22,763 bases of DNA. It comes from Apostichopus californicus (lineage: Eukaryota; Echinodermata; Holothuroidea; Aspidochirotida; Stichopodidae). Shown here one piece after another: positions 1 to 8,544 of this stretch (position 1 is its first letter; each line of letters starts with the position of its first letter). The DNA lies in NCBI GenBank assembly GCA_020650975.1, contig JAIPMN010000147.1:23467-46229 (forward strand), given 5' to 3'. Under the pieces are notes generated by a model that saw nothing but the letters and a program-made list of their open reading frames with translations, was not told the DNA's origin and did no database searches. Made by a program: the position numbers and the translations under genes.

Positions 1-600
1 GGGGGGATTTACAAGAGGAAAGAAGCGTGTTGGCCCTGCAGCTATTACCAGTACACCTGGCTTTTTTCATTGCTTATAATGAATAGACCATTAAATGAGA
101 TATTTAACAGCTAAAAGCTCGAGTTAAGTCAACTTCATTTGTTAAGCGGAATTGGGAATCGCGTGCTATTGAGATATGCTGTTAACCAATTATATGCTGG
201 GCGAAAAAAAAAAGCGGTTTTGCAGTATAAACAAATGGATCATAACGCGATTTTACATATGGTGCGGCGTATATATACATTGTAGAATTGTACGGGAGAG
301 TTATATAGATGGAAGGTACTTTCCACTACTGACAAAAAAATATGGTGCGCCAATTAATTAGATTTTCTGTTTTGTGTGGTTGGTGGTGGAATAAGTGACA
401 TTGCAACGAGCAATTACTACACATAACGACGTTATGGAGTTCGCTCCAACTGACAATTTCGGTCACTTTTTTTTTTGTCCAGCTTGACGGTTGACATGGT
501 TTTGGCCTAGCCAAGAGGCAAACGTTCATATACCCTAGAAGATTGAAAACTGAGTAAATCTGGAACTCAGTCTGGTATGGAATCTAAGTTCAGATTGTGG
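1..600. other. Non-coding, intron of the cold-shock-domain gene
   Basis: This stretch lies downstream of the splice donor of the minus-strand cold-shock-domain exon, so it is most simply part of that gene's next intron. The short open frames here have no recognisable motifs, and neither strand shows the second half of a cold-shock domain. A run of six G opens the window. Nothing else was recognised. Confidence 0.5.
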
Positions 601-603
601 ATC

Positions 604-616
604 TACAGCTATAAGA
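604..616 (+). repeat. Left target-site duplication of the SINE
   Basis: The 13-mer TACAGCTATAAGA at 604-616 recurs as TACAGCTGTAAGA at 870-882 with one mismatch. The two copies bracket the tRNA-like head and the ATACATAC-rich tail exactly where LINE-mediated insertion would place a target-site duplication. The last bases could also belong to the element, so the inner boundary is uncertain by 2-3 bases. Confidence 0.75.
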
Positions 617-869
617 GTGTTAGCTCAGTGGTTAACGCCGCGGTGCCTTTCAATCATAAGGTCCCGAGTTCGAGTCACTCCAGGATTAATGTATGTCGTC
701 CAGTTACAGAGTTGTTGACAATTAACAAGTCATAATCATGGACGTTAAATATGAATGTAAGAGACTGACTTCGGTCAGCTTGCGGCTTTGATAAGCCAAT
801 GAGGCTTCTTCGCGAGTTCATGCTTGCAGGAGGATCTAATATACATACATACATAAATACACACATAAA
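617..869 (+). mobile_element. tRNA-derived SINE with structured body and ATAC-type tail
   Basis: This looks like a complete short interspersed element of about 250 bp. The head resembles a tRNA gene, with a box A match at 621-631 (TAGCTCAGTGG) and a box B match at 668-676 (GTTCGAGTC). GAGTG at 615-619 can pair with CACTC at 676-680, and an anticodon-arm-like stem is possible (GCCTT 645-649 with AAGGT 658-662). The body contains two short perfect hairpins: CTGAC/GTCAG closed by TTCG (765-778) and GGCTT/AAGCC closed by TGAT (784-797). The tail (about 839-869) is a degenerate ATACATAC repeat, as often seen at SINE 3' ends. Near-perfect 13-bp duplications flank the element. It would be moved in trans by a LINE enzyme and is transcribed, if at all, by RNA polymerase III. 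It sits in an intron, antisense to the cold-shock-domain gene. The family was not identified. Confidence 0.8.
621..676 (+). promoter_or_regulatory. Internal RNA polymerase III promoter (boxes A and B) of the SINE
   Basis: Box A (621-631) and box B (668-676) match the tRNA-gene consensus, with spacing inside the usual tRNA range. The cloverleaf is degenerate: the T-stem and the full seven-base acceptor stem do not form. This is therefore a SINE head and not a working tRNA gene. Confidence 0.65.
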
Positions 870-882
870 TACAGCTGTAAGA
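870..882 (+). repeat. Right target-site duplication of the SINE
   Basis: TACAGCTGTAAGA matches the 13-mer at 604-616 except for one A/G difference. It lies directly after the repeat-rich tail, which marks the 3' end of the insertion. The single mismatch suggests the insertion is fairly young by the standards of old repeats. Confidence 0.75.
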
Positions 883-1235
883 CATCATTGAATCGTTCCA
901 GAAGGGAGAGTCAATGTGGGCCGTGATTATCCTACAATGGTATGACGAAAGAAATGATAACAACTGTCAGGACTTATGCAACCGAAACAAGACTTACAAA
1001 TCCAGGATGCCATAAACATTGGACTCGGAGGCCCAATTTTATCATCACTAATCAAGCAACAACAACCAAAAAACACATATAGGCCTATCCATTGTATCCT
1101 ACTTTTGTCCGTGCATGGTAGCTAACTATTTCCTCAGCCTATACACAATATAGTATAGGATCACAAAGAACCTTTCCACAGAACAGTATTGAACAGACTT
1201 TTTTATATATTTTTTTACTTATAGCAACGAGAAGA
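883..1235. other. Non-coding, intron continuation
   Basis: This is the remainder of the intron downstream of the cold-shock-domain exon. No second exon, repeat family or regulatory site was recognised. The exon's reading frame continues open into part of this region (to about 1139), but the donor site at 1270-1269 and the loss of cold-shock-domain similarity argue against it being translated. Confidence 0.5.
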
Positions 1236-1248
1236 GGGGGGGGGGGGG
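1236..1248 (+). repeat. G13 homopolymer tract
   Basis: Thirteen consecutive G on the plus strand. In the transcript of the cold-shock-domain gene this is a C tract about 22 bases inside the intron after the splice donor. The length is probably variable between individuals, and the count may be affected by sequencing error. Confidence 0.9.
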
Positions 1249-1270
1249 AGAGAAATAATGAAAAGGGTAC

Positions 1271-1515
1271 CTGGTGAACAAAAACATCTCCACTGGCATC
1301 ATCTGGGGTGATGAATCCGTAACCTTTGTTGACGTTAAACCATTTGACACTACCCGTATAGACAACCCCCTCAACCGGTTCTGCGGCTTCAGCACCCGAT
1401 GCCTTTGGAGTCTCCTCCCCTTCCTCTTCACTCGTCTCGCCACTCTTGGCTGGTGTTCCCTTCTCCTCACTGCCCTCACCTTTCTCTTGCCCCTTGACAC
1501 TCCGCCTAGCTCCAT
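1271..1515 (-). CDS. Internal exon of a Y-box/LIN28-like cold-shock-domain RNA-binding protein
   Basis: This 245-base exon holds 81 codons plus two bases of a split codon. Residues 7-49 are rich in Glu, Gly, Ser and Lys and look disordered. Residues 50-81 are the first half of a cold-shock domain, with KWFN (57-60), the RNP1-like KGYGFI (63-68) and the RNP2-like DVFVHQ (76-81). These surface aromatics bind single-stranded RNA or DNA in this family. The exon is bounded by TTTTTACAG before 1515 and by CAG|GTACCC after 1271, giving a phase 1 intron upstream and phase 0 downstream. Vertebrate YBX1 also has an intron straight after VFVHQ, but splits the domain earlier as well; that earlier intron is absent here. 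The rest of the domain, which would separate Y-box proteins from LIN28 (two CCHC knuckles), is not in the window. The ATG at 1515 is in another frame and cannot start this protein, so an upstream exon is required. Confidence 0.88.
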
Positions 1516-1547
1516 CTGTAAAAAGCAAAAGGTCAAAGAACTCGTGA

Positions 1548-1707
1548 CATGAGTATTACTATATGTACATGAGTATTATTTTATGTACATGAGTATTATT
1601 TTATGTACATGAGTATTATTGAATGTACATGAGTATTATTATATGTACATGAGTTATATTTTATGTACATGAGTATTATTATATGTACATGAGTATTATT
1701 ATATGTA
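1548..1707 (+). repeat. 20-bp minisatellite, about 8 copies, in the upstream intron
   Basis: A unit of the form ACATGAGTATTATTNTATGT repeats with a strict 20-base period from 1548 to 1707. Changes are few: a C at 1559, GA at 1621-1622, and an altered sixth copy reading GAGTTATATT. The junctions contain the palindrome ATGTACAT. The array lies in the intron just before the cold-shock-domain exon, its near end about 30 bases from the acceptor. There are no unique spacers, so it is not a CRISPR array. Confidence 0.95.
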
Positions 1708-1950
1708 TCAAAATTCTCTACGATTCTGTACAATTTGTTTTAGCTGGTTTTTCCACACACAAAAATGAAACCAATACTAAATAATGGTACGACAAGATTA
1801 ATGTCATCATGGACCTTATTTGGGTAGCCGGAAGATTAACTATTGACATATCCTGCACCAACACCATGCGATGATTTGATTCGCCGACGTTTTGTTAAAC
1901 TTACATTCAAATTGAACAATTACCAGTATTAGTAACCTCCCTGTTATTTT
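1708..1950. other. Non-coding, upstream intron or flank
   Basis: Nothing recognisable. Read on the minus strand, TTTGAAT|GTAAGTTT near 1900 resembles a splice donor. No reading frame next to it can be tied to the cold-shock-domain protein, so the upstream exon was not placed. Confidence 0.4.
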
Positions 1951-1951
1951 C

Positions 1952-2016
1952 TTTTAATATTATTTTTAATAATTATCCACCGGCCTTTTTATATTATTTT
2001 AATAATTATCCACCGG
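1952..2016 (+). repeat. Tandem duplication of about 33 bp
   Basis: TAATAATTATCCACCGG occurs at the end of two adjacent copies (about 1952-1984 and 1986-2016), each preceded by the same T-rich ATATTATTTT stretch. The copies differ by a few bases and small indels. This is a simple local duplication with no sign of function. Confidence 0.85.
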
Positions 2017-2403
2017 TCTTCATGTAAAAACTGAAGGTATAGCTAACAAAATACATTTCCATAAAGACATAGGAAAGTGAAACAAGCAATGTGCAAACTG
2101 AAAGCAAGGCACTGTCCTTAACGTTTCACGAGGCAAAGCAAACAAACTTATTACGCAAAATAATATTATATAAAAAAGTATATACTATTATATACACTAA
2201 ATACCTGGTTAAAATGTTAAATTGATCATAGACTATTATGACGTAATCGACGAAAATCCTATACCTCATACGTCATCACCTCATCTAGTAACAGTGAAAT
2301 ATTTTTTTCCTTTAAATTGTGTCAAAGACATTTTCTGGTTTCAATTTTAAAATCACGTGTAAAATATCCAACTGAGACTGAAGTTGAACGAACAGTCAAA
2401 TCG

Positions 2404-2430
2404 ACACACACACACACAGACAGACACACA
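2404..2430 (+). repeat. (CA)n microsatellite with CAGA interruptions
   Basis: An alternating ACAC run interrupted by CAGACAGA, about 27 bases long. Confidence 0.9.
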
Positions 2431-2733
2431 CTAATCTACTCAAATTGAATGTTTAAATCTCAAATTACCACCTCATCTGTCATCGTGTATATGAATTCAG
2501 TGGATCCTGGCCATAGTTTCAGTTTTAGGTCACATTCCACACTGATTTCTTCAATGTCATGATATGTGTATGGTATATAGATCGCTTTTTATTAGAGTAA
2601 TCCACATCCTTAAGTATGTCTGCTTGTCACTTTTTTCTCAGAATTTTCATTTCAATCAGGAACTTTGGGTCTAAAGAATTGACCCGTCAGATACGCCTGT
2701 GCAACATTAACTATTCCAACCGGGAGGTGAAAG

Positions 2734-2745
2734 ACTATATATAGT
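2734..2745 (+). promoter_or_regulatory. TATA-like palindrome, possible core promoter
   Basis: ACTATATATAGT is a perfect 12-base palindrome containing TATATATA. About 100 bases downstream on the plus strand, GGAAAAG|GTAAAATG (near 2841) resembles a splice donor, so a short non-coding first exon is conceivable. No start codon or downstream exon confirms this. In AT-rich DNA such sites arise by chance, so confidence is low. Confidence 0.15.
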
Positions 2746-2962
2746 ACTCCCTGGACAGACGGAAAAGTAAGAAAGTAAGATACAACATTCGTAATCGAGG
2801 AACTGAACAACACGTCCAAGCTGATCCGAAACGACGGAAAAGGTAAAATGGGAAATGACTGCTTTTTTTCCCCCAGAAACGAAAAGATGTAAAAACTTGT
2901 CAGATTCTGATCTATTTATATGGCGCTGATAAGGCCCACATTGTTATCACCTTCACCACAAT

Positions 2963-3004
2963 CTGACCTTGACCGTTATTTTCATGAAGAGGACAATTTT
3001 TGCT
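2963..3004 (+). repeat. Diverged dispersed repeat, copy A, with TGACCTTGA
   Basis: The segment shares TTATTTTCATGAAGAGGACA-like sequence and a following TTTTGCT with the segment at 3318-3364. It also contains TGACCTTGA (2964-2972), the reverse complement of TCAAGGTCA, the extended half-site bound by NR5A/FTZ-F1 and ERR-type nuclear receptors. The binding role is inference only. Confidence 0.45.
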
Positions 3005-3317
3005 GCGGACTATTGGCTCTAATAGACCTGTTATTCGTCCTTGAGGTAAGAGGGGTTACATGAAACTAAAATCAGCCAGCCCTCTTGAAAGTTAATGTAC
3101 TTCTTAGTTCAAAACACTTATCTATAACGGCAAGTCAAATTTGCGTTCAATTTATGGATGCCCTCAAGCGCCTGTTTTCTGCCATCCTAGTACCTTGTTT
3201 GCAGTTACAGGCAATTTAGACAAGCTGCTGTACTAGCACGAACCACCACCACATTCACGAATTGCCAACAACTTTAAACAGCTCTCACCCCTTTGGATCA
3301 GATCACTTACTCTAAAA
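3005..3317. other. Non-coding, nothing recognised
   Basis: No open frame, repeat or site of note was seen between the two copies of the diverged repeat. Confidence 0.4.
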
Positions 3318-3364
3318 CGTCAAGGTCACCTTATTCATCATTTTCAAGAGGACAGTTTATGCTC
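3318..3364 (+). repeat. Diverged dispersed repeat, copy B, with TCAAGGTCA
   Basis: The CATTTTCAAGAGGACAGTTT stretch followed by ATGCT aligns loosely with copy A at 2963-3004. It contains TCAAGGTCA at 3320-3328, an exact nuclear-receptor half-site in the opposite orientation to that of copy A. Divergence is high enough that common origin is probable but not certain. Confidence 0.45.
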
Positions 3365-4157
3365 TAAAACTTCCAACGCGGCCCGGCTACTGCACCCCAA
3401 TTTTAGATGGGGAATCATAGATAGAGAAAAAGATATCACCTTCGAGGGCTTTCCTTGTTTTTGACGGATAATTTAGATTGGACATCAAGTGGATATCAGA
3501 TTGATTGATTCAAATGATATGTAGATAGCGAACGCTTCCACTCTCTCTATACAGATTTACCAATCCACACAATGTTAAGGACCAAAAGTAGCTCCTTAGT
3601 CGTATGACGTTAGAATTTTCTACGGCGGTGACGAGAACCAAAAATGCACACATCACAAACTATGGAACTTGCATGTTTACACACATAATGCTAATCTATT
3701 CTATTCTCTATTTCAGAACTTTTGTTAAGGCCAACTAATTGATCCTACTGGTAGACCTACTGTACACAACGTGAGCAACCCTATCCCACAATGCTGAGAT
3801 GACTAGTTCCACGAGACTCCCGTGACGTGACTACTAGCCAAAACTCCGAGTCAAGATCTTTAACAATATTTTAGCAGACAATTATTTGTCCATTGTTCAT
3901 GCGAATTCAATATCGAGTTTTCTGTTCATTCATGGTATAGAACTATAGATATAACGTCCTTACACAACATTGACTTCGTACGACTACAGTTGAAATGCTT
4001 AAGTAAATGGCCTTAATTTCAGGAAACATTTTACTTCAATCTTTTATTCCAATAAGAAATATTTAGATATTGGGTTGACAGATTATTGTGCCAACGAAAC
4101 AGAATATGACGTTAAAAGATTCGTTTAAACACTTAAATACATATACCACGTGTACCC
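3365..4157. other. Non-coding, nothing recognised
   Basis: No coding region, repeat or structured motif could be supported in this stretch on either strand. Confidence 0.4.
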
Positions 4158-4649
4158 TTAGGTACACACAAACGAGCGGTTTCCATTTGTAAAACATTCA
4201 GCTTGTTTGGGGCCCAGTTTGTATAGATAGTAAATTGATGCCTCCTTCTTCGCCATCAGAGCAGTTACGTACGTGTCTGTGACAATAAAAACTAATAAAT
4301 TTAAACTATGCCAATAGCCTTGCTGTTCCACTGACGATACAGTCCTCCCAATGACATCCATGAACTTCCATTCATCATCGAACATACGTAACATTATGTA
4401 AACTGTTACGCTCGAGAGGTGTCCAATATGCCGTGGCTGCTGACATCGATTCATTGATGCCGAAACTTCCCGTTCAGGAGAACCGATGTGCAGCAATTCA
4501 TGAGTCTCATGGTAATTGCTTTGTAAAGATCTCTCACTATATGGTCGATAGTCAAATTTGTGTACGAGCAACCAGAGCGGAAGCTTGCGACATCTTCGAT
4601 GGATGTATGAGAGTGTTACGGTAACGAAATAAATTTCATTAAATTTCAT
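4158..4649 (-). other. Unidentified open region, longest open frame in the window
   Basis: A 163-codon frame runs from ATG at 4649 to a stop at 4158 on the minus strand. Part of it is overlapped by a plus-strand frame open from 4364 to 4624. The region is less AT-rich than its surroundings, and its last 40 or so minus-strand codons end in G or C about half the time, more than expected for this background. Neither translation shows a recognised domain, signal peptide or repeat. It could be a decayed transposon frame, an exon on one strand, or chance, since a frame this long is only mildly unexpected in a window of this size. Splice sites could not be assigned. Confidence 0.15.
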
Positions 4650-7600
4650 TAATTACATTTAATAATTTCAAAGAATAAGAATTCACTCCTTAAAAGTGTC
4701 CCTAATTGGCAATTACTTTTTATTACCGTAGTGAAAGTCAGTCATATTACTGAGTGAATTTTATGTTGATTTTATCTTTTGAAATGAGTTCATGATATCA
4801 CCGAGCTCAATTGGCCACAGGTCATTCTGCGGAGAAGACCGAAATCACTCCCTGAAAGAATGATGATCCTAGACACTCTCAAAGAAGAAATTCTGATTCT
4901 TTGAAATTAGAAAGTGTAGTTCCTGGATCCCGTAACATTCTCATCCATCCATCGATGATCAAGTTTTCGATTTCAAATAGATTTCAAAAAGACTCTACAT
5001 ACGAACTGTGCAAGTAAGGTAAACTACCGTAGTAATCGTAAAGCCACGACAAACATACTGCAAGTACAACGTTTTCTGATAGTTCCATCCCGACGTCACC
5101 GACGGGGGTGGTATGCCAATACCCAGTACACACTGTCATCAGAATGAACCGAAATGCAGCATTTCCTTACTAAGCAGGGGGAGTGGGTGTGCTAGCTTCA
5201 ACACGATAAGCTACACCGCGTTAGTTACGACTCGGCAAGTGAAGTATGTTGACTAAAGAGATCTTTGACGCCAATCGATCTAAAATACGATTTTGATTTG
5301 TGTCATATTCACCGCAAACTCATTCCTTCATGGTATTTTATTGCCTGTGTAAAGCCAACTAGTAAATATTTTACACAGAGAGGACGGAAAGGAAAAATAC
5401 TTTGAATTACTTCTTACAAGATTGAAGCAAAGTGGATGGGTGTATATTAATGTAATTGATACCATGGGGGTCATGCGGTAGCAAACCGTAACCTAATTGT
5501 ACGATGTAAAAACGTTTTGACGTGGCGACGAGTTTCTTTCTTGTACAATTTACCCTTTTTTTTCTTCTTTTTTTTGGGGTATAAATCTTGGGTTCCATAT
5601 CCATAACAAAAACAAAAGGCCCGGAATGATTCAACTATACACGTTTAACCTTGATGCAATTCTGTGGCCACATACTACTCTGCTAAAATAATCAGGGGCG
5701 TATAGTAAAAGACAACAACGTTATAGGATCCATCGACAAAACAACCGATAGTTTCCATAGTTTCGATATCTACAGGTATGACAGATTGTTAGTTGTTATT
5801 TTATTATCTTACACGACAGATACAAAATATAGAAATGCTTAAGGCTATAGGTATCCCAAAAGATGGTACCAATATGTGGTGCTCATTTACTGTCTTATTT
5901 AGATCTAGTTAGCTACGTGCGTAGCAATGGGAATGGGGCGATCAAACTCCTTCTCAGAGGATTTCAAATGATATTGTTTGGTGCCTATTGGTTTTAACCA
6001 ATTAATTATCTAGGTAAGCTGACGTTTTATTAGCGTTGAAATGTTTGGTACCACCACATTGTGACAATTTCAATTCAAAATCGACCTAGAACATTCTTGC
6101 CTACCTGAAAAAGAAATACCTCATTCAACGCTTTTGGGTCTGACGTACCCACAGTAACACGCACGTCTTTGCTCGCCTTACAATGCCGAAACAATTTGTA
6201 ATGATGTGTTGGTATTTCCGATCGGTCAAACGTTTAATAGCCTATGCATTTAGCAGGTGTCAGCGCATGCCTTTCTTTCAAAATGAAAATGAATATAAAG
6301 GGCGGAAAATATTCCATTTTGTTCTATCAAGTAAGGTTAAAGCCTTACAGGACCAAACGTGACTCTTTTCAGATTTACAGATTGCCTTGGGTAATCTGAC
6401 ATTTTTTCTAAGGCACGATACAGCTGCACACATCTTGTGATGACTTTTCTTAAGAGCTGTAATGTCTTGATTGATACGTCTTTATTGTGACGGTATGCGG
6501 ATTTTACTCCTTCAACTTCATATCAAAAAGCAGGGAGGAAATATTAAGAAAACGTTTTTCGTATAGCAGGTGTTATACGGTGAACTGACTTGTCGGCCGT
6601 AACATCATTCATTACTTTTAAAAATATTCTTCCGATCATGTCGAGAAGCCCATACAAAATCGGTTGTGTAAATTTATTTTGGTCGAAAAGAAAGAAAACG
6701 TATTACTTGTGAATTCATTTCTGTATATCTTTTCGGACCCAACGTCTAATTATCCTCGATTGCGCAACCGAGAAGTTAGAAGAACCTCTTGCCTAGTGAC
6801 CAATGATTCATAAGTTTCGCAAAACTAATTCACGCACATTCAAATGTGGCGTATCGGTGTCCTCTTTGTTGGGGGTATTTTTGGGGGGGCTTTTTAGCAG
6901 AAACGAACAGCTGGATATGGACTTTTTAATGACTTGGCGTTTTCAGAGGATCATACATGAAATATATAATGATTGCAAAAATTCCATACACGATTTTAGG
7001 GTTATTGAGGCATCTTTGTTTAGTCAAAGATAAATGCCAATGTCTTGTCAATATATAAAGAACGTTATTTGAAGCTGGTCGAAATAGTAGGGGAAAATAT
7101 CCAAGTTGTGACCATTCATAGCTGCAAGTTTTATCAGCAAGGTCTTCACACTGACACAGTCGGACATGTGACGTCCACACATCAATGGGGCATCTGTGTA
7201 TAAACACTTAAGTGGCCATAACGACTTCGCGTAGATTCCTATCTAATCTCTTTGAGCAAGTTTGTTTACAATCTTCCCAATAATTTGGAACTTTGATCTC
7301 AACTTACATCTACCGAAGGTACATAACTTCTGATACTAACGAAAGAGGAGCTGATAGTATGAAGTTCGTTCATAACAATACCTTTTGTATAAATTGACCC
7401 CTTTAACATTCGACGCAAATGGCATTCCGAAATATTGTGGAAATGCATGGCCTACTCAAATATATTACGCGCATAACAAACTTGATGTTAACAACCGCGT
7501 TTACAAATCATATAACGTTAACACACATACTCTTCACGCCACCATGGCGGTATATGGGAATTGAAGGCCTATACGGCGTGCAGCTATCAAAAAAAATTTT

Positions 7601-7867
7601 TTTCAATCAAGTTATGTTACAATGAATGTCATCAGAAGCATAGGTGGCACAAGCTATATAGAATCGTCATTCGTTTGGCTGTTACAGTATAAGAGATATG
7701 TTAATACATAAGTATATTCTTTAAAACGCAGTACGTTCTGGTGGATGTAACATCATTGACTACTAACAGAACATGTCATTACACCTCATTCTAGTTTTGT
7801 GAAAGACTATGAGTGACATTTGCCTTTTGCATTCATATTCCAGGTTCATAAATACTCCCTCTATCGG
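4650..7867. other. Non-coding stretch, no gene recognised
   Basis: Several short frames (for example at 5407-5634, 6803-7033, 6926-7207 and 7419-7625) carry no recognisable motif and look like chance. No repeat family was recognised. The only oddity is an isolated CAGGGGCG at 5693 that resembles a hAT terminus but has no partner. Confidence 0.4.
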
Positions 7868-7888
7868 TCTCTCTCTCTCTCTCTCTCT
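7868..7888 (+). repeat. (TC)n microsatellite
   Basis: About ten uninterrupted CT units ending in TTT. Confidence 0.9.
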
Positions 7889-8005
7889 TTGCCCATGTAC
7901 TCTAAACATACTGATCTGCTTACAATGCAAATATGTGACGATATAATTAATGTCAAATGTAAGCGTGTCAAAATATACTAACAAGATACTTTTTTTCTTT
8001 GCCAT

Positions 8006-8273
8006 CAGGGGTGGGCCCAGAATGGCATACCTGACGGGGTGTGGCCTAGGGGTCGTTGAATTCGACTCCGATGTAGGGGGTATGGGGATTCACCTCCAGA
8101 AAAAGGTAACATTCTAGTAGACGCCAATTGGCACAGTCCGATCCATATTTAGACTATAAATTATGATTTTTAAATAGGTCAAAACGCAAGGCTTTGCTAC
8201 TAACTACATCTGGAGTTGGGAGAATGGGTGTACACCCCTTCCTCAGTCTCTCCCTCCCCGGAATCTGCGCCTG
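8006..8273. mobile_element. Probable non-autonomous hAT-type DNA transposon (MITE-like), 268 bp
   Basis: The left end (8006 onward) reads CAGGGGTGGGCCCAGAATGG. The right end, read inward on the other strand from 8273, reads CAGGCGCAGATTCCGGGGAG. Both resemble the CAGGGGCGGATCC-type terminal inverted repeat common in hAT elements. The interior has the G-rich left arm and C-rich right arm typical of small hAT derivatives (for example TAGGGGGTATGGGG and CCTCCCTCCCCG by sense), and encodes no transposase. The expected 8-bp target duplication would be TTTGCCAT (7998-8005) and ATTGCATA (8274-8281), which match only partly. The copy is therefore old, or the boundary is slightly off. Mobilisation would depend on a hAT transposase elsewhere in the genome. 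Confidence 0.5.
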
Positions 8274-8520
8274 ATTGCATAGTTACTTCCTACCCGAATG
8301 GAAAGGGTACGATGACTTGACTGACGTGACAATTTTTGCACACGAGTAACAAATTTGACTTTCTATTCAACCTATATCCATCGAATGGGGTATAGAACCC
8401 ATCAAAGCAACGGTATTACATGATTAGCCACGCATATTGATGAGTGAACGTTTACAATATTGTTAGTCCAGCATTCATGCATTCCTATGCGTACATATGG
8501 CTACTTTACTATAGGAGATA
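8274..8520. other. Non-coding, nothing recognised
   Basis: AT-rich sequence to the right of the hAT-like element, with no recognised feature. Confidence 0.4.
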
Positions 8521-8544
8521 AAAAAAAAACTAAAAAAAAACAAA
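8521..8544 (+). repeat. A-rich tract
   Basis: Two runs of nine A separated by CT and followed by CAAAC. It could be the remnant of a retroposon tail, but no element body was recognised upstream. Confidence 0.7.

Larger units (their letters stand above)
2017..2962. other. Non-coding stretch with simple repeats and one TATA-like site
   Basis: The stretch contains a perfect 7-bp AT hairpin (GTATATA 2178-2184 with TATATAC 2189-2195), a CA-type microsatellite at 2404-2430, and a TATA-like palindrome at 2734-2745. No coding region was recognised. An upstream exon of the cold-shock-domain gene could lie here but was not found by eye. Confidence 0.4.

Noticed and set aside
614..687. Functional tRNA gene at the head of the SINE
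   Set aside because: The T-stem and the full acceptor stem do not form. Flanking duplications and the attached body and tail show that it is a SINE.
1219..1536. Alternative minus-strand frame with an ATG exactly at the exon start (1515)
   Set aside because: The frame is not the cold-shock-domain frame and its product is Arg-rich with no domain, so the ATG is not taken as the start of the protein.
1274..1552. Plus-strand open frame of 92 codons opposite the cold-shock-domain exon
   Set aside because: It is the antisense shadow of the exon. It has no domain and starts at GTG.
1548..1707. Considered as a CRISPR array
   Set aside because: The 20-base unit repeats head to tail with no spacers. 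It is a minisatellite.
5693..5702. CAGGGGCGTA resembling a hAT terminus
   Set aside because: No matching inverted terminus or target duplication was found within a plausible distance.
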